The translations under genes were made by a program, and so were the position numbers. DNA of 64,000 nt, taken from CAYQDR01 sp964416315 (GTDB lineage: Bacteria > Methylomirabilota > Methylomirabilia > Rokubacteriales > DASRDR01). Positions within the stretch are counted from its first letter, which is position 1; the number at the start of each line of letters is the position of its first letter. The stretch is taken from positions 57,840 through 121,839 of the forward strand of contig CAYQDR010000001.1 in the NCBI GenBank assembly GCA_964416315.1, given 5' to 3'. Under the pieces are notes generated by a model. The model ran no database searches, had not been told where the DNA came from, and was given only the letters and a program-made list of their open reading frames with translations. Below are positions 16,310 through 24,762 of this stretch, piece after piece.

Positions 16310-17283
16310 CGCTCGACCTCCTGGCCCTCGGGCTGGAGCTCGCCCGACGGGGCGAGCCCTTCGCCCTGGCCACCGTGGTCCGGTGCGAGCGCCCGGCCTC
16401 GGCGCGGCCCGGCGCCCGGGCCCTGATCCGCGAGGACGGGACCGTGTCCGGCTGGATCGGCGGGAGCTGCGCCGAGCCGCTCGTCGTGAAGGAGGCGCTC
16501 GACGCGCTGCGCGACGGGGAGCCGCGGCTGATCGCCCTGGTCGGCGAGGGCGCCGGCGGTTCGGCGGGGCGGGAAGGGGTGCGGTGGCACGCCATGCCCT
16601 GCCACAGCGGGGGGACCCTCGAGATCTACGTCGAGCCGGTGCTCCCGAAGCCGCAGATCGTACTGGTCGGAAGCGGGCCGGTCGTGGAGACGCTGGCCCG
16701 GCTCGCGGCGGCGCTCGCCTACGCGGTGGTCGTCGTGGAGCGGGAGCCCGCGGGCAAACCGTTCCTCGCGGGGGAGACGGTCGTCGACGGCCTGGCGCGC
16801 GTGCCCGCCGCGCCCCGGAGCTTCGTCGTGGTGGCCACCCACGGGCGCTTCGACGAGGACGCGCTCGAGCAGGCGCTCCAGCGCGACGCGGCTTACGTGA
16901 GCCTGGTCGCCAGCCCTCGGCGCGCGGCGGCCGTGGTGGAGACGCTGCGCGCGCGCGGCGTCACGGAGGACCGGCTGCGGCGGCTCAAGTCGCCGGCCGG
17001 GCTCGACCTGGGCGCGGTGACGCCGGAGGAGATCGCCGTCAGTATCCTGGCGGAGATCGTCCGTGTGCGGCGGAGCGCGGAGCCCGGTCCCCGGTCCGAC
17101 GCGCCCCCGGCACCGTCCACGGTCCCCGAGGCTCGCGACCCGGTCTGCGGGATGACCGTGGAGGTCGCCCGGGCGCGCGCCACCTCGGAGGCCGGCGGCC
17201 GGTCGTTCTACTTCTGCTGCGCCGGCTGCAAAGAGCGATTCGACCGCGACCCGGCCGCCTACGCGCCGGGCCTCCAGGCCTGA
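16306..17283 (+). CDS. XdhC/CoxF-type maturation factor with C-terminal YHS domain
   Basis: 325 residues from GTG 16306. Residues about 1-100 are XdhC_CoxI (LATVVRCERPASARPGARALI, GWIGGSCAEPLVVKEAL), about 115-245 a Rossmann domain (PQIVLVGSGPVVETLARLA), and the end is a YHS domain (RDPVCGMTVEV, FYFCCAGCKERFDRDP). XdhC-type proteins bind or modify molybdenum cofactor before insertion into hydroxylases. The YHS domain has cysteines suited to metal (possibly copper) binding, attractive for a Mo-Cu enzyme, but that link is inference. Last gene of the cox operon, ending before a GC-rich palindrome. Confidence 0.85.
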   Translation: MTLDLLALGLELARRGEPFALATVVRCERPASARPGARALIREDGTVSGWIGGSCAEPLVVKEALDALRDGEPRLIALVGEGAGGSAGREGVRWHAMPCHSGGTLEIYVEPVLPKPQIVLVGSGPVVETLARLAAALAYAVVVVEREPAGKPFLAGETVVDGLARVPAAPRSFVVVATHGRFDEDALEQALQRDAAYVSLVASPRRAAAVVETLRARGVTEDRLRRLKSPAGLDLGAVTPEEIAVSILAEIVRVRRSAEPGPRSDAPPAPSTVPEARDPVCGMTVEVARARATSEAGGRSFYFCCAGCKERFDRDPAAYAPGLQA

Positions 17284-17293
17284 CGGCCAGGAT

Positions 17294-17325
17294 CTCCCTC
17301 TCCCCAAGCGGGGGGGAGAGGGGGC
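17294..17325. repeat. Intergenic palindrome (CCCTCTCCC family), probable terminator
   Basis: CTCCCTCTCCCC, loop AAGCG, GGGGGGAGAGGGGG. It sits in the 42-base gap between two convergent genes and could terminate both. One of nine such elements in the window. Confidence 0.6.
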
Positions 17326-18957
17326 TCAGCGCTGGTACTTGGTCGGGGTCCGCCGCGGCGTAAAGAAGCGCGGTCTGGGCATCCGGCCCACCGGCACCTC
17401 GACGAGGGCGGGGCGGTCGAGGCGGATCGCCTCGCGCACGAGGTCTCCGACCTCGGTCGGGTCCTTGGCACGGAGGCCCGGCACCCCGAACGCCTCCGCG
17501 AGCTTCAGGAAGTCCGGGTTGTAGAGCTCCGAGCCGATGCTCCCGCCCCACGCCTCGTCCAGGTCGCGGGCGACGTTGCCGTAGCTGTTGTCGTTGAAGA
17601 CGACCGCGACGACGTTGATCCCGTGCTGGACCGCCGTCGCGAGCTCCTGGGCGTTGTAGAGGAACCCGCCGTCCCCGCAGATCGCGACCACCGGCCGGCC
17701 GGGGCAGGCGACCTTCGCCCCGAGCGCCGTCGGGTAGGCGTACCCGAGGTTGCCGGAGTAGGACGAGGTGAGGTAGGTCCGCGGCTGGGAGACGGGCCAG
17801 CAGCGGTTCGCGTAGTAGCCGATCTGCGTCATGTCCGACACGACGATGGCCTCGTCGGGTGCCCCGGCCCGGAGGGACTTCAAGATCGACGCCTGGGGCT
17901 CCTGGTCGAGGCTCGCCGCGATCTCCGCCCGGAGCACCTCCAGCTCCGCCTTCCGCGACGGCCGTGGCGGCGCCGCGGCGCGCAGCCGCTCGACGAGGCG
18001 CTCCAGCGTCGCACGCGCGTCGCCGACCAGGCCGAAGGTGTTCCGGTGGTTCCGCCCGATCTCGTCGGGGTCCACGTCGATCTGGACGACCCGCTGCTCG
18101 GGCTTGAGCGCGGCGATCGCGAGCCGCGTGCCGACGGCGAGGACGGTGTCCGCGGCGCCCACGTGCGCCCGGAGCGGCCCCTCGTGCCAGAGGGCTGCGC
18201 CCAGGGAGAGGTAGCTCGCGTCGCTCACGGCGCCCTTGCCCTCCTGCGTCTGTACCACGCCGGCCTGGAGGTGCTCGGCGGCCGCGGCGAGCGGTTCGTG
18301 GGCGCCCGAGGCGTGGACGCCGCCACCGGCGTAGATCAGCGGGTGGCGCGCCACGGCGAGGAGCCGCGCCGCCTCGTCCACGCGTGTCGGGTCCGCGGCG
18401 GACCGGACCACCGACACCGGGGGAAGCAGCTCGACCTCGCCCTCCTCCTCCATCGTGTCGGGCGGCAGCTCCAGCTCGACCGGGCGCGGCCGGCCGGTCC
18501 TGAGCTGGCGGACCGCCTCCTGAACGGCGGCCGGGACCTCCGCGACCTCGAGCACGCGCTTCCGCCACTTCGTGACGGGCGCGATCGCGTCGAGCTGGTC
18601 GTCCACCTCGTGGAGGACCCCGACCTTCTTCCCGAGGTACCGCTTCGGGACCTGGCCGGAGATCATGAGGACGGGAGAGGAGGCCGAGTACGCGGTCGCG
18701 AGCCCGGAGGAGGCGTTGAGGAGCCCGGGTCCGGGGACGACCAGCGCGGTCCCGATCCCGCCTCCCGCCCGGGCGTAGCCGTCGGCCATGTAGCTCGTCG
18801 CCTGCTCGTGCCGGGTGACGATGAAGCGGATCCCCGGCTCCTCGCGCAGCGCCGCCAACACCCCGTAGAGCTGGACGCCGGGCAGGCCGAAGACGGCCCG
18901 CACGCCTTCGCGGGCGAGCTGCCGCACGAGCGCCTCGCCCCCGGTCATCCGCACCAT
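17326..18957 (-). CDS. Thiamine-diphosphate-dependent enzyme, acetolactate synthase-like
   Basis: 543 residues with AAAGGAG before ATG 18957. Three domains of the ThDP family: N-terminal PYR with the cofactor-activating Glu in VTRHEQATSYMADGYAR, the middle Rossmann-like domain, and C-terminal PP with GDGGFLYNAQELATAVQHGINVVAVVFNDNSYGN, the GDG...N metal/ThDP motif. It could be an acetolactate synthase large subunit, but no regulatory subunit gene is adjacent and the C-terminal motifs differ from IlvB. Oxalyl-CoA decarboxylase-, glyoxylate carboligase- or benzoylformate decarboxylase-like activities remain possible. Divergent from the DUF362 gene. Confidence 0.82.
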   Translation of the reverse strand: MVRMTGGEALVRQLAREGVRAVFGLPGVQLYGVLAALREEPGIRFIVTRHEQATSYMADGYARAGGGIGTALVVPGPGLLNASSGLATAYSASSPVLMISGQVPKRYLGKKVGVLHEVDDQLDAIAPVTKWRKRVLEVAEVPAAVQEAVRQLRTGRPRPVELELPPDTMEEEGEVELLPPVSVVRSAADPTRVDEAARLLAVARHPLIYAGGGVHASGAHEPLAAAAEHLQAGVVQTQEGKGAVSDASYLSLGAALWHEGPLRAHVGAADTVLAVGTRLAIAALKPEQRVVQIDVDPDEIGRNHRNTFGLVGDARATLERLVERLRAAAPPRPSRKAELEVLRAEIAASLDQEPQASILKSLRAGAPDEAIVVSDMTQIGYYANRCWPVSQPRTYLTSSYSGNLGYAYPTALGAKVACPGRPVVAICGDGGFLYNAQELATAVQHGINVVAVVFNDNSYGNVARDLDEAWGGSIGSELYNPDFLKLAEAFGVPGLRAKDPTEVGDLVREAIRLDRPALVEVPVGRMPRPRFFTPRRTPTKYQR

Positions 18958-19026
18958 ACGCTGCTCCTTTCGGGACTCTGCGGGCCCCGATGCAGCATAC
19001 TAGAATCGGTCGAGAGGGCAAGTCGC

Positions 19027-20088
19027 ATGAAGCTCAGCCGCCGGAGCCTCCTGACGCTGGCCGGCCTCGCCGCGCTCGGCGTGACCGTGCCGGCGTGCCG
19101 CCAGATGCTCTGGCAGATCCTCTTCTCGCCCGACGCAAGCCCCGTCCCACCGCCGCCCGCCGCCGGCAACCCGTTCCGCGCCGGAGAGCGGAGCCTCGTC
19201 GCGCTCGTCCACGGCGGCGACCCGGCGAGCATGGTGCGCCGCGCGCTCGAGCTCCTCGGCGGCCTCGAGCGGCTCGACCTCCGGGGCCAGCCCGTGCTGG
19301 TCAAGCCGAACGCGGTCTCGGGCGAGGGGCCGCCCGCGACCACCGACCCCCGCGTCGTCCGCGCGGTGCTCGACCTCGCCCGCGAGGCCGGCGCCGCGTC
19401 GCTCGCCGTCGGCGACATGTCGGCCGTGCTCGCGCTTCCGACGCGGCCCAACCTCGAGCGCACCGGGCTGGCGCGGGTGGCCGAGGAGGCCGGCGCCGCG
19501 CTGCACGCCTTCGAGGAGGGCGACTGGGTCGAGGTGCGTCCCCCGAAAGCCGAGCTGGCGACGGCGGTGTACGTGGCGAAGGCCGCTTACGAGGCGCCGC
19601 GCTTGATCAGCGTCCCCGTGATCAAGACGCACCGGAGCGCCACCTTCAGCTGCGCTCTGAAGAACACGGTCGGTTGCGTCCACGGGAAGAACAAGCCGTG
19701 GGCCTACGGCGGCGCGGGCTGGGAGCCGTCCGTCGCCGAGCTGAACCTGGCCGTCCGCCCGTACCTCTACGTGGTGGACGGCCTCCGAAGCATGGTCGCG
19801 GGCGGCCCGTGGTCCGGGGAGGCGGCGGCGACGGACCTCGTCCTCGCGAGCGGGGACCCGGTGGCGCTGGACGCGGTGGCGCTTGGGCTCTTGAGGCACC
19901 TCGGCCGCTCGGAGCTGGTCCTCGCCAAGCCCGTCTGGGAGCAGGGCCAGCTCCGTCGCGCCGTCCAGCTCGGCCTCGGCGCTCGCGGGCCGGCCGAGGT
20001 CGAGCTGGTCGCCGAGCACCTCGGCCGCGACGCGGCGGGGTTCCGTCGCCTCGTGGACGGCATCCGCCGCGAGGCCGGCCTCACCTGA
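19027..20088 (+). CDS. DUF362 domain protein with twin-arginine-like signal
   Basis: 353 residues. The start MKLSRRSLLTLAGLAALGVTVPAC combines an RR motif and hydrophobic stretch with a Cys at residue 24, so a Tat or lipoprotein signal is likely. The body has DUF362 features: VLVKPNAVSGEGPPATTDPRVVRAVLDLA, ISVPVIKTHRSATFSCALKNTVG and LVLASGDPVALDAVALGLL. The biochemical role of DUF362 is not established; many members have Fe-S clusters, but the 4Fe-4S motif of long versions is absent here. The ATG lies about 70 bases from the divergent ThDP gene, with AT-rich CATACTAGAAT between them as a probable promoter. Confidence 0.85.
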   Translation: MKLSRRSLLTLAGLAALGVTVPACRQMLWQILFSPDASPVPPPPAAGNPFRAGERSLVALVHGGDPASMVRRALELLGGLERLDLRGQPVLVKPNAVSGEGPPATTDPRVVRAVLDLAREAGAASLAVGDMSAVLALPTRPNLERTGLARVAEEAGAALHAFEEGDWVEVRPPKAELATAVYVAKAAYEAPRLISVPVIKTHRSATFSCALKNTVGCVHGKNKPWAYGGAGWEPSVAELNLAVRPYLYVVDGLRSMVAGGPWSGEAAATDLVLASGDPVALDAVALGLLRHLGRSELVLAKPVWEQGQLRRAVQLGLGARGPAEVELVAEHLGRDAAGFRRLVDGIRREAGLT

Positions 20089-20139
20089 CGCTTCCCCGCG
20101 CTGCGCGGGTTTCCGTGCTCGGGCTCTTACTCCGTGAAG

Positions 20140-20356
20140 GAACGATACAGCGTGCACGATGACGATACCGATTCGAAACGCCGAGATGGGCTGCTGGAAC
20201 TCGATGCCGCGATCCATTGTGATGAAGACATCGTAGTGGCCACTCATGCGGTGCAGGAGCTCGCTGTTCCTGATGCCAGCCCACCCGCGGCCGATCACGG
20301 TGTCGACATCGTGGCCGGCGAGTTCTCGGGCGAGGTCTACGGGTAGGTGCTCGTCG
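20140..20356 (-). pseudogene. Remnant of a DUF5615 (PIN-like) protein
   Basis: The minus-strand frame reads DDEHLPVDLARELAGHDVDTV, then GRGWAGIRNSELLHRMSGHYDVFITMDRGIEFQQPI and RIGIVIVHA. This is the Mut7-C/PIN-like fold of DUF5615 toxin-like proteins, which normally begin M..LxDEHLP. The start codon and first strand are missing because the sequence runs straight into the truncated ALA synthase at 20357. After VIVHA the family pattern is lost. A dead fragment. Confidence 0.6.
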
Positions 20357-20518
20357 TCAGTTCGAGCACCACACGACCACCTCGACCGGACCGTCGGGGC
20401 CGTGCCACGTGGCGCGGGGGAAGCCCCCGCAGTGCCGCTCGAGGTCGGCGAAGACGCGGTAGCGGCCCTCGCGCTTCAGGCGGCCGATGGCGTCCGCGAA
20501 GACCTGGTCGTACTCCAT
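20357..20518 (-). pseudogene. N-terminal stub of 5-aminolevulinate synthase
   Basis: From ATG 20518, behind AAAGGAA, the frame encodes MEYDQVFADAIGRLKREGRYRVFADLER, then FPRATWH and VEVVVWCSN, and stops. Bacterial ALA synthases continue WCSNDYLGMGQ, so the gene is broken exactly after the WCSN motif, 53 codons in. The sequence immediately after belongs to a DUF5615 remnant. ALA synthase makes the first haem precursor from glycine and succinyl-CoA; this copy cannot. Confidence 0.6.
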
Positions 20519-20657
20519 GGTGGGTTCCTTTCGCCCCGTCGGGGTCGGCTCGCCGCGGGTCCGCGTGGCGGGGATCGAAGAGGCCCTTGCTGGCGAGTGT
20601 AGCAAACTTCGCGTCGGCCGTCCCGCCGCGCGCGCTCCGCGACCTCGAGCCCGCGCG

Positions 20658-21632
20658 TCAGCCTCGGGCGGGCTCCAGGTACCGGGTCGGGATCTCGGCG
20701 CCCGCCGCGAAGCTCAGCTTTCCGAGCCGGCACATCTGGTAGACGTTGACGCGGAAGTCGGGGCAGGTGCTCACCAGGCAGTAGGCGTCGGTCGGCGTGA
20801 AGCCGTAGTCGGTGACCAGCCAGTCCATCAGGTTGACGGTGGCCGTTTCCACCGCGACCTCGAGCGGCCGGTAGGCGAAGACCGAGACGATCGACGCCGG
20901 CTTCTCGATGCGCATCCAGGGGATCCGCGTGCCCTTGCGGAGGTCGAGCCGGAGCCGCACCGTCGCCGTCGTCTCGGCCGCGGTGCCGGTGAACTCGGTG
21001 TCACCCTGGCTCGCGTGGACGTCTCCGAGGTAGAAGAGCGCCCCGGGGTGGAAGATCGGGAGCCAGATGCGGTGTCCGGGGGCCACGTCGCGGATGTCGA
21101 GGTTCCCGCCCCACTCCCCCTGGCCGTCGAGGCTCGTCGTCACCTCGCGGTCGGGCGCCACGCCGAGGCACCCGATGAACGGGGTGATCGGCCACGACAG
21201 ACGCGCGTCGAAGTGGAGCGTGCCGTCGCGGGTCGTGCCGCTCGGCCCGTGAGTGTGACGGAAGATCCGGGTCGTATAGTGGTGGGACAGCTCCGGCCAG
21301 CGCGTCGAGCCACCGAGGGGACCGCGCCCCGGGCCGATGGCGATCCAGGAGTAGTCGCCGACCACGATCTCCTCGATCGTCACGAGCAGCGCGTCGCCGC
21401 GCTCGGCGCCCTCCAGCCACACCGGGCCCGCGATCGGGTTGGCCAGCGGCGGCACCCGATCGAATCCCGGGCGCCGGGCGGGGATGGCGAGGTCCTCGGA
21501 CGATGTGAAGTACCCGGTGCTCGCATCCCAGGTCTCGACCTCGAATGGCTCGCCGGGCTGGACGCGGAGCAGCGGCGCGTCGCGCCAGTCGAAGGCATAC
21601 TTGCGGGCGTCTTCGCGGACAATGCGCTGCAC
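20658..21632 (-). CDS. Acetamidase/formamidase family protein
   Basis: 324 residues from GTG 21632 behind GGGGGAGG. Signatures of the FmdA/AmdA family are present: ANPIAGPVWLEGAERGDALLVTIEEI near residue 60, the HTHGPSGTTRDG segment, PITPFIGCLGVAP, GGNLDIRDVAPGHRIWLPIFHPGALFYLGDVHASQGDTE with the metal-site Asp and His, and VNLMDWLVTDYGFTPTDAYCLVSTC. Members hydrolyse formamide or acetamide to ammonia and acid. It stands alone; the gene behind it is an unrelated hydrolase. Confidence 0.92.
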   Translation of the reverse strand: MQRIVREDARKYAFDWRDAPLLRVQPGEPFEVETWDASTGYFTSSEDLAIPARRPGFDRVPPLANPIAGPVWLEGAERGDALLVTIEEIVVGDYSWIAIGPGRGPLGGSTRWPELSHHYTTRIFRHTHGPSGTTRDGTLHFDARLSWPITPFIGCLGVAPDREVTTSLDGQGEWGGNLDIRDVAPGHRIWLPIFHPGALFYLGDVHASQGDTEFTGTAAETTATVRLRLDLRKGTRIPWMRIEKPASIVSVFAYRPLEVAVETATVNLMDWLVTDYGFTPTDAYCLVSTCPDFRVNVYQMCRLGKLSFAAGAEIPTRYLEPARG

Positions 21633-21650
21633 GGCTCACCTCCCCCTCAT

Positions 21651-21683
21651 CCTCTCCTTCTCCCCCGCCTGGGGGAGGGAGGA
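21651..21683. repeat. Intergenic palindrome (CCCTCTCCC family)
   Basis: TCCTTCTCCCCC, short loop, GGGGGAGGGAGGA between the formamidase and hydrolase genes. Confidence 0.5.
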
Positions 21684-22760
21684 TCAACTGGCGAAGAACG
21701 CGCGCAGGCGGTCGCGGTACTCCGGGTGGTCCACGGTCTGGACGTGGTCGCCGTCCGGCACGAGCCAGAGCTCCGCGCGCCGCCCGGTCGCTTCGTAGAG
21801 TCGGAGCGTCTCCGTGTGGGGGATCAGGCGGTCCCGCGTCCCGTGGATCAGGAGGAGCGGCCGGTCGGCGAGGGCGCGGATCACCCGCTCGGGGCGGTGG
21901 CGGTCCACGTCCGCGCCGGTCCAGACCCAGCCCCAGAACCGCCCGACGTTCCAGAGTGGTCGGGCGAGGGGCCCGAAGGGGCGCAAGAGGGTCGCCCGGG
22001 CCACGCGCTCGAGATCCCCGAAGGTCGAGTCGAGGACGCGCCGCTCGAAGAGCCCGTGCGCTGCCGCCGCGTGGACGGTCGCGCTCGCGCCCATCGAGTA
22101 GGCGAGCGCGTAGACGGGACGACCCGGGTGGGTGCGCCTGATCCAGTCGTGGGCGGCCTTGACGTCGGCGGCCTCCTCGAGGCCGAAGGTCGAGGCCCGC
22201 CCGCCGCTCGCACCATGGGCGCGGAAGTCGAAGAGGAGCGCGTCGTAGCCGAGCTGGTTGACGAGCACGACGGGGACCAGGAAGTTCTCCTTGTTCGCGT
22301 TGAAGCCGTGGGCCACGAGGACGACGGGCCGCCGGGGCTCGCGCGCGGGGATGAACCAGCCGGAGAGGCGGAGCCCGTCCGCCGTGAACGCGACGTCGCG
22401 GTAGTCGAGCCCGACGTTCTTCGGCGTCCCGCCCGGCGCGATCCGTTGCGGGTGGAACTGGAGGGTGACCAGGAGGAACGGGAAGCCGACCCCGAGGACG
22501 ATCAGCGCGTGGAGCGTGCGGGTCGTGCCCCGCCGGAGGCGCGTGTCCTGGGGGATCAGTCGCGCGAGGCCACGTTTCATCCCCGCGTCGAAGAGCCGGA
22601 GGCCCACGATGATGAGGCCGAGCGCCGCGACGTCGAAGGCGAGCTCGGCCGGCGGGTAGCGGCCGCCGAGCGCCTGCGCCAGCATGTAGCCCCGCCCGCC
22701 GACGAGCGCCAGCAGCAGAACGAGGTAGATCGCCGCGCGCACCCAGAGCCTTCGGCTCAT
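21684..22760 (-). CDS. Membrane-anchored alpha/beta hydrolase
   Basis: 358 residues. The first ~100 residues hold about three hydrophobic segments (AAIYLVLLLALVGGRGYML, LAFDVAALGLIIVGLRL, LHALIVLGVGFPFLLVTLQF). The rest is a serine hydrolase with oxyanion loop VVLVAHGFNANKENF, nucleophile elbow ALAYSMGAS (a variant of GxSxG with Ala first), acid in LLIHGTRDRLIP and His in DGDHVQTVDHPEY. Related proteins are uncharacterised esterases or lipases of the inner membrane. The function is not assignable beyond that. Confidence 0.8.
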   Translation of the reverse strand: MSRRLWVRAAIYLVLLLALVGGRGYMLAQALGGRYPPAELAFDVAALGLIIVGLRLFDAGMKRGLARLIPQDTRLRRGTTRTLHALIVLGVGFPFLLVTLQFHPQRIAPGGTPKNVGLDYRDVAFTADGLRLSGWFIPAREPRRPVVLVAHGFNANKENFLVPVVLVNQLGYDALLFDFRAHGASGGRASTFGLEEAADVKAAHDWIRRTHPGRPVYALAYSMGASATVHAAAAHGLFERRVLDSTFGDLERVARATLLRPFGPLARPLWNVGRFWGWVWTGADVDRHRPERVIRALADRPLLLIHGTRDRLIPHTETLRLYEATGRRAELWLVPDGDHVQTVDHPEYRDRLRAFFAS

Positions 22761-22837
22761 CCGGAGCCCCGGGGGTCAGCCTAGCACGGCCGCGGGGGCC
22801 GGCGGGCAGGCCGCCGGCGCCCCGCGGGCCGGTCGCG

Positions 22838-23224
22838 CTACGGACCGACGCGCCGGAAGAAGAGGCTGGAGGGGTCGTTGCCGTGGGGCTGGGTGAACGC
22901 CGGGAGGAAGCTCGCGGCGTCCGCCGCGAGCCCGACGTAGTCGCCGAGGAACAGGCCGCGGGCGAACGGCGCCTGCGTGATGTCGAAGGACCGCTTCGTC
23001 AACCGGAGCTCGTTCTGCCAGCTCGCCGGGCTCGCGCACGTCGCGTGGCAGTGGACGATCCAGTGGTCCGCCAGCTCGCTCCTGTCATCGTCGTTGCGGA
23101 AGTCGTAGTAGGTGACGGCGACGGTCCCGTCGCCCCGCACCGCGACCGACGGGAGGAACGCCTGCTGCCGGAGGGCGCGGGTCGCGTTCACCGGCGTCTT
23201 GTTGACCCGGATCGGCGACTGGGG
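22838..23224 (-). pseudogene. C-terminal fragment of a sialidase/BNR-repeat exoprotein
   Basis: The minus-strand frame SPIRVNKTPVNATRALRQQAF, LPSVAVRGDGTVAVTYYDFR, then LFLGDYVGLAADAASFLPAFTQPHGNDPSSLFFRR-stop is the last part of a BNR/Asp-box beta-propeller protein (exo-alpha-sialidase-like). Upstream of about 23224 the pattern stops and the DNA switches to the TPR gene on the opposite strand. The missing ~300 N-terminal residues, including the signal and active-site blades, are absent, so it is a remnant. Confidence 0.6.
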
Positions 23225-23231
23225 TACGGCG

Positions 23232-24566
23232 ATGACACTGCTCGGGAACCCCCTCGCCGCGCCGCCGGCGCCCAAGGCACTCGCCGAAGGCTGGGCCGCC
23301 GTGGAGCGGGCCACGGCGATCGGTGCTAGGACGCCGCGCGAGGCGGATTACATCGCGGCCATCGGCGCCTTCTACAAGGACGCAGACCGGACCGACCACC
23401 GTACCCGCGCGCTCGCCTACGAGAAGGCCATGGAGCGATTGGCGGCGACGTACCCCGCCGACCGCGAGGCGACGATTTTCTACGCCCTGTCCCTCAACAT
23501 GACGTTGGTGCCGACGGACAAGACGTACAGCAACCAGCTGAAGGCCGCCGCGCTTCTCGGGAAGGTCTTCGCGGAGCAGCCGGATCATCCCGGCGTCGCG
23601 CATTACCTGATTCACAGCTACGACTTCCCGCCGATCGCCGGTCGAGGGCTCCCGGCCGCCCGGCGCTACGCGAGCATCGCGCCGGCGGCGCCCCACGCCC
23701 AACACATGCCCTCGCACATCTTCACGCGGGTCGGGGCGTGGCAGGAGTCGATCGACTCCAACCGCGCGGCGGCCGCCCTCTCGCGGGCCGATGGTAAGCG
23801 CGACGGCGCCTTGCACGCGATGGACTACATGATGTACGCGTACCTGCAGACGGCGCAGGATCGTGAAGCCAAGCGCCTGCTCGACGAGGTGGCCGGCGTC
23901 ACCGGCGTGAGCATGACGCCGATCGCTGGTTTCTTCGGTGGCGCCACCATTCCTGCCCGCTATGCGCTCGAGCGGCGCGCGTGGGGCCTGGCCGCCTCGC
24001 TCGAGCCTCAGCCGAGCCCGCGCTTCCCGTTCACCGAGGCCATCACGCATTTCGCCCGCGCCCTCGGTGCCGCCCGCAGCGGCAATGCGGCGGCGGCGCA
24101 GAAGGATGTCGACCGGCTCGAGGCGTTGCGCGACGCGCTGACGCAAGCGAAGGTCGGTTACTGGGCGGAGCAGGTGGAGATCCAGCGTCTGGCCGCCGCC
24201 GCCTGGGTGGCGCTCGCCCAGGGGCGGCGCGACGAGGCGCTGAAGCTGATGCGCAGCGCCGCCGACCTCGAGGATTCGACCGAGAAGCATCCCGTCACGC
24301 CGGGACCGCTCGCCCCCGCCCGCGAACTGCTCGGGGAGATGCTGCTCGAGCTAAAGGACGCGCCCGGGGCCCTGCGCGAGTTCGAGGCCTCGATGAAGAA
24401 GGAGCCCAACCGCTTCAACGGCACTTACGGCGCTGGTCGTGCGGCCGAGCTAGCGGGCGACCGCTCCAAGGCCCGCGAGCACTACACGACGCTCCTGACG
24501 ATCGCCGCGAAGGCCGACACCGAGCGACCCGAAATCCGTCAGGCCAAGGCGTACCTCGGTCGGTGA
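23232..24566 (+). pseudogene. Tetratricopeptide protein, 5'-truncated
   Basis: 444 codons of an all-helical TPR protein: ALAEGWAAVERATAIGARTPREADYIAAIGAFYKDADRTDHRTRALAYEKAM, HPGVAHYLIHSYDFPPIA and APHAQHMPSHIFTRVGAW, with C-terminal repeats. Family members I know begin about 100 residues earlier, with a signal peptide and a block near GHWGIAM. Here the homology starts abruptly at MTLLGNPLAAPP, right at the junction with the opposing sialidase fragment. ATG 23232 lacks a ribosome site. It could still be expressed as a shortened protein, but I think the gene is broken. Confidence 0.6.
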
Positions 24567-24705
24567 GGAGATCATGAAGAAGGGTGCCGAGCATCCGAAC
24601 ACGGCCTGATCACTCGGCTGTCCGAGGCGCCGAGCGACCGAATGCCGATGCGCGCGCAGCGCGTCGGCGACGCGCCGCATGGCGACGTGCGGCCAAGCCA
24701 TCGCC

Positions 24706-24762
24706 GCCTAACTTTCGGCTTGAGTGGAGGGGCGTGGCCCGCCGCTCAGCCAAACGTTAGCG
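24706..24762 (+). other. attC-like imperfect hairpin (integron recombination-site type)
   Basis: GCCTAAC (24706-24712) matches the integron R'' box RYYYAAC, and GTTAG (24756-24760) matches the core of the R' box, although the last two bases (CG) deviate from GTTRRRY. Between them TTTCGGCTTGAGTGG pairs with CCGCTCAGCCAAAC, leaving single unpaired bases, the extrahelical-base architecture of folded attC sites. Total length of 57 bp fits the smallest attC sites. No integrase gene is in the window. Confidence 0.5.
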
